Shown one piece after another: positions 16,637 to 24,887 of a DNA stretch of 53,935 nt; the first letter of the stretch is position 1; each line of letters begins with the position of its first letter. The notes beneath the pieces were generated by a model. The model did not search any database and was not told the DNA's origin. It was given only the letters and a program-made list of their open reading frames with translations. Origin of the DNA: an uncultured Pelagibacteraceae bacterium (GTDB lineage Bacteria; Pseudomonadota; Alphaproteobacteria; Pelagibacterales; Pelagibacteraceae); contig CACNVX010000007.1 in assembly GCA_902624045.1 (NCBI GenBank), positions 1 to 53,935 of the forward strand, in the 5' to 3' direction. Both the position numbers and the translations under genes were made by a program.

Positions 16637-17602
16637 ATGAGTAATAGAAAAAAGATATTAATTATTCAAAAAGTCCATGAAAAAGGCATGGAATTAATTA
16701 ATAATAATCCAAATTTTGATGTTGAGGTAACCGACGATACTTCTATAGAAAATTTAAAATCAAAATTAAAAGATTGTGATGGTGCATCAATAAGAATTGC
16801 AAAACTACCTGGAGAAACATTTGAAGAAGCAAACAATTTAAAAATTATTTCAAGACATGGTGTTGGATATGACAACATTGATTTAAAAAAAGCTAAAGAA
16901 AAAGACATAAAAATAGCAATAACAGCTAATGCAAATGCGGTTACAGTAGCCGAACATGTAATGTTTGTTTTATTAAATATTGCAAAAAGAAAAGACTTAT
17001 TTGACAAAACAGTAAGAGATGGAAATTTTAAAGAAAGAAATAAATTACCAAAAACAATAGAAATTTGGAAAAAAAATTTTTTGATAATGGGTTTTGGTAG
17101 AATTGGAAAAGCACTAATTAAAAGATGTTTAGGCTTTGAAATGAATGTTTTTGTATACGATCCATTTGTTGATAAAGAAAAAATTGAGGAATTTGGTGGT
17201 AGAAAAGTAGAAGATCTTACTGATGCAGTAAAAACTATGGATGTTATATCTCTTCATATGCCATTAACGGATAAAACTGAAAATTTAATTAATTATGATT
17301 TATTAAAAACAATGAAGAAAAACTGTATTATTATTAATGCAGCAAGAGGTGGTATTATTCATGAGGAAGATCTTGATAAAGCTTTAAAAGAGAACTTAAT
17401 TTTTGGTGCTGCTATAGATGTATTTAAAAAAGAGCCACCCGATTATAACAATCCTCTTCTTAAAAATGAAAAAGTTTATTTAAGTCCTCATACAGCTGCA
17501 TTTACTGATGAATGCATGACAAGAATGGGAAAAGAAACTATACAAAATATTATTGATTTCTTTGAAAATAAACTAGACTCGTCTAAAATCGTAAAACTAT
17601 GA
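16637..17602 (+). CDS. D-2-hydroxyacid dehydrogenase
   Basis: A 321-residue NAD-dependent enzyme. MGFGRIG (151-157) is the dinucleotide motif and YDPF (174-177) marks the NAD-selective strand end. The catalytic residues are R237 in NAARGG, E266 in KKEP and H285 in SPHTAAFT. It is a short form without a regulatory domain, in the same family as the genes at 1-630 and 9621-10544. It is divergent from the TRAP operon and overlaps the convergent IolE-like gene by 6 bases. A role on an imported hydroxyacid or a pathway intermediate is likely. Confidence 0.88.
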   Translation: MSNRKKILIIQKVHEKGMELINNNPNFDVEVTDDTSIENLKSKLKDCDGASIRIAKLPGETFEEANNLKIISRHGVGYDNIDLKKAKEKDIKIAITANANAVTVAEHVMFVLLNIAKRKDLFDKTVRDGNFKERNKLPKTIEIWKKNFLIMGFGRIGKALIKRCLGFEMNVFVYDPFVDKEKIEEFGGRKVEDLTDAVKTMDVISLHMPLTDKTENLINYDLLKTMKKNCIIINAARGGIIHEEDLDKALKENLIFGAAIDVFKKEPPDYNNPLLKNEKVYLSPHTAAFTDECMTRMGKETIQNIIDFFENKLDSSKIVKL

Positions 17603-18496
17603 TTTAACAATCAAATTTACATCCTTACATACCTTTGACAAATAATTATAGCCAATTTTTGCATACTCTAACGGGTTGGCTTTAGATGGATCTTGCTCTG
17701 CCTCAACCACTAACCATCCTTCATAATCACTTTTTTTTAAAAAATTTAATAATGGTTTGTAATCAATACATCCGTCACCTGGGACTGTAAAAGCACCTTG
17801 TAAAAAGGCTTGTTGAAAACTTAAATCTTCCTGCAAAGATTTTTTTAATATGTTTTCTCTCATATCTTTACAGTGAACATGAATAATTTTTTCTCTAAAA
17901 TTTTTAGCTATCTCTATAAAGTTTCCACCTGAAAAAAGCATATGCCCTGTATCTAATATTAATTTAACATGGTCAGTAGTATTTTCTAAAAGTCTTTCAG
18001 TATCTTGTTGTGACTCAATTACTGTTCCCATATGATGATGATAAGCTAATGGCATACCTTGATCCTCGAGATATTTTCCAATTTCAGAAATTTTAACACA
18101 AAAATTTCTCCATTCTTGATCACTCATTTTTGGTCTAGTTGATAAAGATCTTTTGGGGTCACCTGCAATAGAGTCCGAAACCTCTGCAAATACAATACAT
18201 GGTGCGTTACAATCTTGAAAGAGTTTTAATTGATCTTGAACTAATTCAATTTCCTCTTTTACTGAATTTATTCTTAAATTTGCACCGTACCATCCCGAAC
18301 ATAATTTTAAATTATATTTTTTCAATAAAGGAATTAATTCGTTCGATTTTTTTGGAAACTTGCCTCCAGACTCAATACCCGAAAATCCTGCTTCACTAGC
18401 TTCAGAAAGACATTGCTCAAGTGGTGTGTCACCACCAAGCTCAGGCATATCATCATTACTCCAAGCTATAGGTGCAATTCCTAATTTTACTGACAT
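17597..18496 (-). CDS. iolE: IolE-like inosose dehydratase / sugar isomerase-epimerase
   Basis: A 299-residue AP-endonuclease-2-type TIM barrel. The N-terminus (MSVKLGIAPIAWSNDDMPEL, then GGDTPLEQCLSEA) is close to IolE. Metal-binding stretches are visible: YHHHMGTVIE, LDTGHMLFSGG, VHCKDMR, FTVPGDGCIDY and EAEQDPS. IolE dehydrates 2-keto-myo-inositol to trihydroxycyclohexane-dione, the substrate of IolD. An in-frame Met lies 11 codons upstream (18529), but the start at 18494-18496 fits the family N-terminus. It is divergent from two Gfo/Idh genes with a 40-base gap holding the palindrome AATAAATTTATT at 18497-18508. Confidence 0.85.
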   Translation of the reverse strand: MSVKLGIAPIAWSNDDMPELGGDTPLEQCLSEASEAGFSGIESGGKFPKKSNELIPLLKKYNLKLCSGWYGANLRINSVKEEIELVQDQLKLFQDCNAPCIVFAEVSDSIAGDPKRSLSTRPKMSDQEWRNFCVKISEIGKYLEDQGMPLAYHHHMGTVIESQQDTERLLENTTDHVKLILDTGHMLFSGGNFIEIAKNFREKIIHVHCKDMRENILKKSLQEDLSFQQAFLQGAFTVPGDGCIDYKPLLNFLKKSDYEGWLVVEAEQDPSKANPLEYAKIGYNYLSKVCKDVNLIVKS

Positions 18497-18536
18497 AATA
18501 AATTTATTTGTTATGATATATAAAAACATACAATCA

Positions 18537-19670
18537 ATGAAAACAAATAAATTATCTTTAGGTGTTGTTGGTGGAGGTCCAAAATCTTGGATTGGTCATG
18601 TTCATAGAATTTCTGCAAGATTTGATGATAAATATGAAATTGTTGCAGGAGTATTTTCAAGAAATGTAAAGTTATCCAAAAACTTCGGGAGAAATTTGGG
18701 TATCTCAGCTGACAGATGTTATGCAAATTATATTGAAATGGCTAACAAAGAGTCAAAAAGAAAAGATGGAATTAAAGTTGTTACTATTATGACACCGCCA
18801 TCTAGTCATCAAATAATAGCTGAGAAATTTATTGAAAAAAATGTACATGTGATTTCAGACAAACCATTTGCTGGAAATCTTGAGCAAGCAAAAAAATTAT
18901 ATAGAAAAATTAAAGCAAATAAAAAAATAAAATATGCCCTAACCCATAACTACTCAGCTTATCCAATGGTAAGAGAGGCTAAAAAATTAGTTGAAAAAGG
19001 AAAGATTGGTAAAGTTGAGTATGTAAATGTTGAATATATTCAAGATTGGTCTGGAGGGACAAAAATTAACTCAAAAAATGCAAAAAGAAAACTTAAATGG
19101 AAAATTGATAGCAAAATAGTAGGAGCATCTGCTGTTTTAAACGAAATTGGAACTCATGCATATCATCTTGCTTCTTATATTTCAGGTTTAAAAGGACAAA
19201 CAGTTTTTGCAGATATAAAACAAATTTCAAAAAAAATTAAAATGGATGATAATGCTCAAGTTATTATTAATTTTAACAATGGCGCAAAAGGAATGTTTTG
19301 GACAAGCGTTATGGCTAAAGGTGGGGTTTATGGTTTAAGAATTAGAATATTTGGGTCTAAGGGGAGTTTAGAATGGGTACAAAATGATCCAAACTATCTT
19401 AAACTGAATCCAGAAAAAGGTGCTGTAAAATTATTAGAAAGAGGGTTTCATAATTCAGAATTTTCAAAACAATTTTCTAGAATAAAATTTGGGCACCCAG
19501 AGGGTTATCTTGATGCTTTTGCTAACATTTATAAGGAGTTTGCAGACTCGTTAAAGAACAAAACAAATAAGAGATACTTTTATCCAACTGAAGACGAGGG
19601 TCTTGAAACAGCAAAATTTATTAGTGCATGTAAAATTTCCTCAAGAAGGAAAAAATGGGTAAAAATATAA
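18537..19670 (+). CDS. Gfo/Idh/MocA family oxidoreductase (DKP variant)
   Basis: The chosen start (MKTNKLSLGVVGGGPKSWIG) places the Rossmann glycines at residues 9-14; an open frame runs further upstream to 18360 but is antisense to the IolE-like gene. The 377-residue protein has DKPFAGN at 108-114, with Asp replacing Glu of the usual EKP motif, and the substrate-domain stretch GTHAYHLASYISGL. Such enzymes oxidise or reduce sugars and cyclitols. The last 16 bases overlap the next Gfo/Idh gene, so the two are translationally coupled and may act in sequence or as a hetero-oligomer. Confidence 0.88.
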   Translation: MKTNKLSLGVVGGGPKSWIGHVHRISARFDDKYEIVAGVFSRNVKLSKNFGRNLGISADRCYANYIEMANKESKRKDGIKVVTIMTPPSSHQIIAEKFIEKNVHVISDKPFAGNLEQAKKLYRKIKANKKIKYALTHNYSAYPMVREAKKLVEKGKIGKVEYVNVEYIQDWSGGTKINSKNAKRKLKWKIDSKIVGASAVLNEIGTHAYHLASYISGLKGQTVFADIKQISKKIKMDDNAQVIINFNNGAKGMFWTSVMAKGGVYGLRIRIFGSKGSLEWVQNDPNYLKLNPEKGAVKLLERGFHNSEFSKQFSRIKFGHPEGYLDAFANIYKEFADSLKNKTNKRYFYPTEDEGLETAKFISACKISSRRKKWVKI

Positions 19671-20668
19671 TTAATATTGCACTATTTGGACTTGGAAGAA
19701 TTGGCCAAATGCATGCTGATAACTTGATAAATCATAAAGATTTTAAACTGATATATATATTTGATAAAAATAAAACATTAACTAAAAAGCTATCTAAAAA
19801 ATACAATGCTATTGGTATTGAAAATCCAAAAATTGCATTTAAAGATAAAAATATTAAATGCATATTTATTGCATCGAGCACAAATACACATTTAAAATTT
19901 ATAGAAGAGGCAGTTGTGAATAAGAAAGTTGTATTCTGTGAAAAACCTTTAGACCTTGATTCTGTAAAAATTAATAAGTGTAAAAAAAAAATTTCTAGTT
20001 ATCATCCAAAGATACAAATTGGATTTAACAGGAGATATGATCCAGCACATAATTCTTTAAAAAAAAATTTGTTAAAAGGTAAAATTGGTAAATTAGAAAA
20101 AATAATAATTACAAGTCGAGACCCACAACCCCCACCTCTAAATTATTTAAAAACATCTGGTGGTATATTTAAAGATATGATGATACATGATTTTGATTTA
20201 GCCAGATTTTATGCTGGCGATGATGAATTTTACTCTATATTTGCAATAGGGCAACGTTTCTCAGATCGAAAACTGAAGAAAATTAATGATTTCGATTTGG
20301 CAACTGTAGTTATGAAAACAAAAAAAGGGGTGCAATGTGTTATTACTAACTCTAGACATTGTAGTTTTGGTTATGATCAAAGAATTGAGCTTTTTGGATC
20401 AAAAGGTATGATGATATCAGATAATCAAAGAGAGTTGGAAACGGTTTTATATTCAAAAAATTCAACCGATAATAAAACGCAATTAAAAAATTTCTTTATT
20501 GAAAGATATTCAAAAGCTTACAAAATTCAGCTAAATGATCTAGTAAAGATTTGTAGGAAACAATCAAAGCCTTTAGCAAATTTTGAAGATGGCAGAAAAT
20601 CTCTTATACTCGCTGAAATTGCTAAAAAATCCTTAAATACTAAAAAATTTGAAAAGATTACTTTTTAA
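19655..20668 (+). CDS. iolG: Inositol 2-dehydrogenase-like Gfo/Idh/MocA oxidoreductase
   Basis: A 337-residue protein with the IolG-type N-terminus ALFGLGRIGQMHADNL (Rossmann GLGRIG at 12-17), CEKPLDLD at 95-102, FNRRYDP, and the catalytic stretch GGIFKDMMIHDFDLARF containing the Asp-x-x-x-His-Asp pattern. IolG oxidises myo-inositol to 2-keto-myo-inositol, the IolE substrate. It overlaps the previous Gfo/Idh gene by 16 bases. With the divergent IolE-like gene this gives a possible first-two-steps module. The family is very broad, so the inositol assignment rests on motif style and neighbours. Confidence 0.75.
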   Translation: MGKNIINIALFGLGRIGQMHADNLINHKDFKLIYIFDKNKTLTKKLSKKYNAIGIENPKIAFKDKNIKCIFIASSTNTHLKFIEEAVVNKKVVFCEKPLDLDSVKINKCKKKISSYHPKIQIGFNRRYDPAHNSLKKNLLKGKIGKLEKIIITSRDPQPPPLNYLKTSGGIFKDMMIHDFDLARFYAGDDEFYSIFAIGQRFSDRKLKKINDFDLATVVMKTKKGVQCVITNSRHCSFGYDQRIELFGSKGMMISDNQRELETVLYSKNSTDNKTQLKNFFIERYSKAYKIQLNDLVKICRKQSKPLANFEDGRKSLILAEIAKKSLNTKKFEKITF

Positions 20669-20744
20669 AAAACTGCGTAAATTTAGTAATTGCAAAAAGT
20701 CTTTACTATATGTTTAATTATAAGAAATAAACAAAGGATATATA

Positions 20745-21071
20745 ATGGCAAAATACTATGTAATGGGAAAATATACAGCTAAAGCTTTTCAAGGTTTTAT
20801 CAAAGACCCTTCTCAAGATAGATCAGCTGCTGTCAAAGCACTTACTGAATCTGCGGGTGGAAAATTAGAGTCTTTTGCAATAACAAGAGGTCAATATGAT
20901 TTTTGTGCTGTAACAACTGGCGATATGCCATTTGAAAATTTTGCAGGTGTTAAATTGGCAGTTGAAGCAAGCGGTACAGTAGAGAATATGGTTATCCTTG
21001 AGGAAATGGATATGAATAAAGCTGCTGAACAGGCTGCTAAATCAATGGCTGGTTATAAACCTGCTGGTTAA
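20745..21071 (+). CDS. GYD-domain protein
   Basis: A 108-residue soluble protein. MAKYYVMGKYTAKAFQGFIK followed by GGKLESFAITRGQYDFCAVT matches the GYD domain, a small ferredoxin-like fold of unknown function that is common in proteobacteria. The gene stands alone, with a 76-base upstream gap containing a purine-rich ribosome site (AAAGGA) and a strong hairpin directly behind it, so it is probably a single-gene transcript. Codon choice (GCT, GGT, AAA) looks like that of a well-expressed gene. Confidence 0.8.
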   Translation: MAKYYVMGKYTAKAFQGFIKDPSQDRSAAVKALTESAGGKLESFAITRGQYDFCAVTTGDMPFENFAGVKLAVEASGTVENMVILEEMDMNKAAEQAAKSMAGYKPAG

Positions 21072-21077
21072 ACTTTT

Positions 21078-21112
21078 TTAACTTCCAGCTAGTTAGCTGG
21101 AAGTTAAATTTT
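21078..21112 (+). terminator. Rho-independent terminator after the GYD gene
   Basis: TTAACTTCCAGCTA and TAGCTGGAAGTTAA form a perfect 14-base stem around a 2-base centre (21078-21107), followed by AATTTT. It starts 7 bases after the stop codon and separates the GYD transcript from the moaA operon. This is the strongest hairpin seen in the window. Confidence 0.85.
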
Positions 21113-21158
21113 CATATTTTGTTCACGTAAATATAATAATACTGTATAAAATTATAAC

Positions 21159-22151
21159 ATGAACATTCTTAAAGATAAGTTCGGTAGAACATTTCCTTAT
21201 ATAAGAATTTCAATAACAGATGTTTGTAACTTTAAATGTGGTTATTGTTTACCAAATGGTTATCAAGTTGATAAAAGTGATAATAGAAAATTTCTTCATT
21301 TAGATGAAATTAGAAGGCTATCAAAATGCTTTTCTCTTTTGGGTGTTAATAAAATTCGAATTACAGGAGGAGAACCCACAGTAAGAAAAGATTTTTTTGA
21401 TATTATTAAAGTTTTAAAATTTGACTCTGGAATTGAAAATATAGCAATAACTACTAATGGCTATCATTTAGATCAGAAAGCTGAGTTACTTGTAAGAAGT
21501 GGGCTGACTGGAATTAACATTAGTATAGATAGTTTAAATCAAGAAACTTTTAAGAATATTACTGGCCACGATAGATTACCAGAAATTTTGAGAGGAATTA
21601 AAAACTTGCAAGATGCTGGTTTTGAAAATATTAAAATTAATGCTGTCCTTTTAAATGGAATTAATTCATTAGAAAAAGATTTTGATCAATGGTCAAAATT
21701 TATTGAAAAAAATAAAGTCGATTTTAGATACATAGAATTGATGAGAACTGGCGATAATCTGGAATATTTTAAAAAATATCACATTTCGTCTAAAAAATTT
21801 AAAAAATACTTAAATAAAAATGGATGGATTTATCAAACTTTTGGTAAAGATAGCGGACCTTCTTTAAATTATATCAACCCTAAATTCAAAGGCAAATTTG
21901 GTATTATAGCTCCTTATTCAAAAGATTTTTGTAAATCATGTAACAGGTTACGAATTACATCTAGAGGTGATTTGAGACTTTGCTTGTTTGGAAATACAGG
22001 AATAAATTTAAGACATTTATTAAAAGAAGATAGTCAAATTGATGAATTAAAAAACTTAATACTAAAACAAATGCAATTTAAAAAAGAGTCTCATTATTTA
22101 GAATTAGGAGATACAGGATCAACTAAAAATTTGTCAAAAACTGGAGGATAA
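21159..22151 (+). CDS. moaA: GTP 3',8-cyclase MoaA
   Basis: This 330-residue radical SAM enzyme performs the first step of molybdopterin synthesis, rearranging GTP to 3',8-cyclo-GTP with MoaC completing cPMP formation. The SAM cluster motif CNFKCGYC supplies C23, C27 and C30, and the second cluster uses C258, C261 and C275 in CKSCNRLRITSRGDLRLC. The protein ends in Gly-Gly, which is essential in MoaA. First gene of moaA-moaC-moaD-moaE-msrP-msrQ, with spacing of 1 base or overlaps. Confidence 0.96.
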   Translation: MNILKDKFGRTFPYIRISITDVCNFKCGYCLPNGYQVDKSDNRKFLHLDEIRRLSKCFSLLGVNKIRITGGEPTVRKDFFDIIKVLKFDSGIENIAITTNGYHLDQKAELLVRSGLTGINISIDSLNQETFKNITGHDRLPEILRGIKNLQDAGFENIKINAVLLNGINSLEKDFDQWSKFIEKNKVDFRYIELMRTGDNLEYFKKYHISSKKFKKYLNKNGWIYQTFGKDSGPSLNYINPKFKGKFGIIAPYSKDFCKSCNRLRITSRGDLRLCLFGNTGINLRHLLKEDSQIDELKNLILKQMQFKKESHYLELGDTGSTKNLSKTGG

Positions 22152-22155
22152 TTTG
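22143..22155 (+). promoter_or_regulatory. RBS and TTG start of moaC
   Basis: GGAGG at 22143-22147 lies 5 bases before the TTG at 22153-22155 and within the Gly-Gly codons that end moaA. No in-frame ATG fits the conserved MoaC N-terminus, so the TTG start is well supported. Confidence 0.7.
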
Positions 22156-22695
22156 AAGTTAAAAATAATTAATCAAAAATTATTAAAAGATTGGGCTAAT
22201 GAAATTTTTAAAGATAATTCTTTTCATATGATTGATGTGTCATCAAAAAAAGAAACTTTTAGAAGAGCACTAGCTTCAGGTAAAATTTTTGTTGGCGAGG
22301 AAGTTTTTAATTTAATTAAAGATAAGACTATGCCTAAAGGAGACCCTATATCTTTAGCTGAGGTAGCTGCAGTATTAGGAGTAAAAAAAACAAGTGAATT
22401 AATACCTTTGTGTCATCCGCTATCAATTGACCATACGGCATGTAAAATAATTATGAACGAGGAAGATAATTCATTAGAAGTATTTTGTGTTGTGTCGACT
22501 TATTCTAAAACTGGTGTAGAAATGGAAGCTATAATGGGAGTTAATGCAGCTTTAGTTACGATTTACGATTTAAGTAAAATAGTTAACCCTAATCTAAAAA
22601 TTGATAATATTAGGTTATTAATTAAAGAAGGTGGAAAAAGTGGTTTATGGAAAAATCCAGAGGGTATTCCAGATTTCTTGAAAGATTTAATTTAA
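22153..22695 (+). CDS. moaC: Cyclic pyranopterin monophosphate synthase MoaC
   Basis: A 180-residue protein that converts the MoaA product into cPMP. Conserved features are MIDVSSKKETFRRA, KKTSELIPLCHPLSIDH with the catalytic-site Cys-His, and TGVEMEAIMGVNAAL. It begins at a TTG start with a strong ribosome site and is slightly longer than typical MoaC, with a C-terminal KSGLWKNPEGIP tail. It is followed immediately, with no gap, by moaD. Confidence 0.95.
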   Translation: MKLKIINQKLLKDWANEIFKDNSFHMIDVSSKKETFRRALASGKIFVGEEVFNLIKDKTMPKGDPISLAEVAAVLGVKKTSELIPLCHPLSIDHTACKIIMNEEDNSLEVFCVVSTYSKTGVEMEAIMGVNAALVTIYDLSKIVNPNLKIDNIRLLIKEGGKSGLWKNPEGIPDFLKDLI

Positions 22696-22965
22696 ATGAA
22701 AATTAAAGTTGAATTATTTGGTTCTAGTAGAGATTTTAGTGATAAAGATCATTTAGAACTTGAAGTTGAAGACAAAGCTTTAATGAGAGATTTAAGAAAT
22801 GAAATAATCAAATATTTAGATAAAAATTTTAAGGGAAATATAAACTTCATCAAAATTGTTAAATCCTCAGTTTTTTGTAGTGAAAATAATAATATAGTAA
22901 GCGACAATTATAAAATAACAAAAAATGAAAAGATTGCTATTATTCCTCCTATTGGAGGAGGTTAA
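22696..22965 (+). CDS. moaD: Molybdopterin synthase small subunit MoaD
   Basis: An 89-residue ubiquitin-like sulfur carrier. The start MKIKVELFGSSRDF and the C-terminus IAIIPPIGGG are diagnostic; the terminal Gly-Gly is activated as a thiocarboxylate and delivers sulfur to cPMP in complex with MoaE. It abuts moaC and overlaps moaE as TAATG (one shared base), giving translational coupling that keeps the two subunits balanced. Confidence 0.93.
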   Translation: MKIKVELFGSSRDFSDKDHLELEVEDKALMRDLRNEIIKYLDKNFKGNINFIKIVKSSVFCSENNNIVSDNYKITKNEKIAIIPPIGGG

Positions 22966-23417
22966 TGCTTCACGCAAAAGTCATAGATATAAAAGAAAAA
23001 AAACTAACATTATCAGAAGCTGAAAAATTTATTTCATCATCAGATTTTGGTGCATCAATTTATTTTACTGGAACTGTTAGAAATCAAAATAATAATAAAA
23101 ATGTGATTGGTATTACTTATGACAGTCACGATAAGTTAGTTTTAAAAAGTTTTAAAGAAATTTATAACGAGGCAGATGAAAAATTAAAAATAAAAGATAA
23201 ATCAGTATTTATTGAACATGCGAAAGGATATCTAAATTTGGAGGAAATAAGCATAATTATCGCGGTTGCTTGCAAACATCGAGATCAAGCTTATGTCTTA
23301 TCAAGATATATAATTGAAGAAATTAAAAAAAAAACACCTATTTGGAAAAAAGAACACTATGCTGACAATCAAAGTGAATGGTTAAAAGGAAGCCCTTTAG
23401 TAAATGAAAAGATTTAA
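22965..23417 (+). CDS. moaE: Molybdopterin synthase catalytic subunit MoaE
   Basis: A 150-residue protein matching MoaE: FGASIYFTGTVRNQN, then VFIEHAKGYLNLEEISIIIA and the active-site region IWKKEHYADNQSEWLKGS, which contains the conserved Lys pair. It converts cPMP to molybdopterin using MoaD thiocarboxylate. It starts in the stop codon of moaD, with the GGAGGAGG encoding the MoaD tail doubling as ribosome site, and its last 14 bases overlap msrP. Confidence 0.94.
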   Translation: MLHAKVIDIKEKKLTLSEAEKFISSSDFGASIYFTGTVRNQNNNKNVIGITYDSHDKLVLKSFKEIYNEADEKLKIKDKSVFIEHAKGYLNLEEISIIIAVACKHRDQAYVLSRYIIEEIKKKTPIWKKEHYADNQSEWLKGSPLVNEKI

Positions 23418-24315
23418 ATATTCAGAAATTACACCAGAAAAGATTTATAAAAATAGACGTATTTTTATCAAAAATTTAGGCCTTGCTGCAGGATCTATGC
23501 TTGTTGGCTCAAATTTATTTACATCAGCAGATGCCAGTACGAGTAAAGATGAGTTAGAATTAACAGATTATAGATATGTAACTACTTATAATAATTATTA
23601 TGAATTCGGAACTGGTAAATCCGATCCCGTAGAGAGATCACAAAAATTTAAAACAAACCCTTGGAATATAGTAATTGATGGTGAAGTTGAAACTCCCATA
23701 ACTCTCTCGATTGAAGAAATAACAGAAATGTTTCCCTCAGAAGAGAGAATTTACAAATTAAGATGTGTTGAAGGCTGGTCAATGGTGATACCGTGGCAAG
23801 GGTTTCCGCTTAATAAAATTTTAAAAAAAGTTTCACCAACAAATAAAGCTAAATTTGTAAAATTCATATCAGTTCTAGATCCAGAGCAAATGATTGGTCA
23901 AAGATTTCCAATTTTAGATTGGCCTTACAAAGAGGGTTTAAGAATCGATGAAGCTATGCATGATTTAACAATTTTAGTTACTGGATTATATGGGAAAAAA
24001 TTACCAAACCAGAACGGATCTCCTTTGAGATTAATGGTACCTTGGAAATATGGTTTTAAAAGTTCTAAAGCAATTGTAAATATAAAATTAGTTGAAAAAA
24101 TGCCAACATCTTCTTGGATGAAAGCTTCACCTAAAGAGTATGGTTTTTATTCAAATGTTAATCCTAAAGTTGATCATCCTAGATGGTCACAAGCAACAGA
24201 AAGAGTTATTGGTGGTGGTATTATAAGTCCTAGGATACCAACAACTATGTTTAATGGCTATGGTGATGAGGTTGCAGGTTTATATAGTGGGATGGATTTA
24301 AAAAAATACTTTTAA
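23404..24315 (+). CDS. msrP: Periplasmic protein-methionine-sulfoxide reductase catalytic subunit MsrP
   Basis: A 303-residue YedY-type molybdoenzyme that reduces methionine sulfoxide in periplasmic proteins. A Tat signal is visible (NRRIFIKNLG, twin Arg at 18-19, hydrophobic stretch, cut near ADA). The Mo-coordinating Cys is in LRCVEGWSMVIPW and the fold's core appears in RLMVPWKYGFKS. It uses molybdopterin without an attached nucleotide, so the adjacent moaACDE genes with no mobA are a logical supply. It overlaps moaE by 14 bases and msrQ by one (TAATG). Confidence 0.95.
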   Translation: MKRFKYSEITPEKIYKNRRIFIKNLGLAAGSMLVGSNLFTSADASTSKDELELTDYRYVTTYNNYYEFGTGKSDPVERSQKFKTNPWNIVIDGEVETPITLSIEEITEMFPSEERIYKLRCVEGWSMVIPWQGFPLNKILKKVSPTNKAKFVKFISVLDPEQMIGQRFPILDWPYKEGLRIDEAMHDLTILVTGLYGKKLPNQNGSPLRLMVPWKYGFKSSKAIVNIKLVEKMPTSSWMKASPKEYGFYSNVNPKVDHPRWSQATERVIGGGIISPRIPTTMFNGYGDEVAGLYSGMDLKKYF

Positions 24316-24887
24316 TGAGAAGTTATTTTAAGTCTAGCGTTTTTATTCTTAGTACAATTCCTTTTTTATTAATAATTTACAAAATCTTATTTAATAAACT
24401 GGGGCCTGAACCTGTAAAAGAAATAACCCACTTTACAGGAGAATGGACATTAGTTTTCATATGTTTAACTTTAGCAATGAGTCCTCTTAAGAGATTTACC
24501 AATTTTACGTTTTGGGTAAAGGTAAGAAGAATGCTAGGTCTATTTGTATTTTTTTATGCAACACTTCATCTATTAACTTACATTGTAATAGATTATAGAT
24601 TTGATTGGCAACAAATAACTGATGATGTTGTAAAAAAGAAATATATTTTTATAGGTTTTGCAGCTTGGGTTTTACTAATACCTCTTGTAATAACCTCCTC
24701 CCAAAAAATGATAATTGCTCTTAAGCACAATTGGAAAAAATTACATAGATTAATTTATGTAATAGCAATCTTTGGTTCACTTCACTATATCTGGCTTTCG
24801 AAAACTATTTTTTTTAAACCGTTGATTTATTCTTTGGTAATTATATTTCTTTTGTTATTGAGGATAAGATTTAAGAAAACTACTTAG
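24315..24887 (+). CDS. msrQ: Haem-binding membrane subunit MsrQ
   Basis: A 190-residue inner-membrane protein with about five to six spans and histidine-rich positions typical of YedZ/ferric-reductase-like domains (HFTGEWTLVF, RRMLGLFVFFYATLHLLTY, LHRLIYVIAIFGSLHYIW). It passes electrons from the quinone pool or flavin to MsrP. Coupled to msrP by TAATG. It ends within the convergent DUF779 gene, overlapping by 8 bases. Confidence 0.94.
   Translation: MRSYFKSSVFILSTIPFLLIIYKILFNKLGPEPVKEITHFTGEWTLVFICLTLAMSPLKRFTNFTFWVKVRRMLGLFVFFYATLHLLTYIVIDYRFDWQQITDDVVKKKYIFIGFAAWVLLIPLVITSSQKMIIALKHNWKKLHRLIYVIAIFGSLHYIWLSKTIFFKPLIYSLVIIFLLLLRIRFKKTT

Noticed and set aside
18360-18536. Upstream start for the Gfo/Idh gene at 18537
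   Set aside because: The added 59 residues are antisense to the IolE-like gene and do not resemble family N-termini; the ATG at 18537 puts the Rossmann motif at the expected position.
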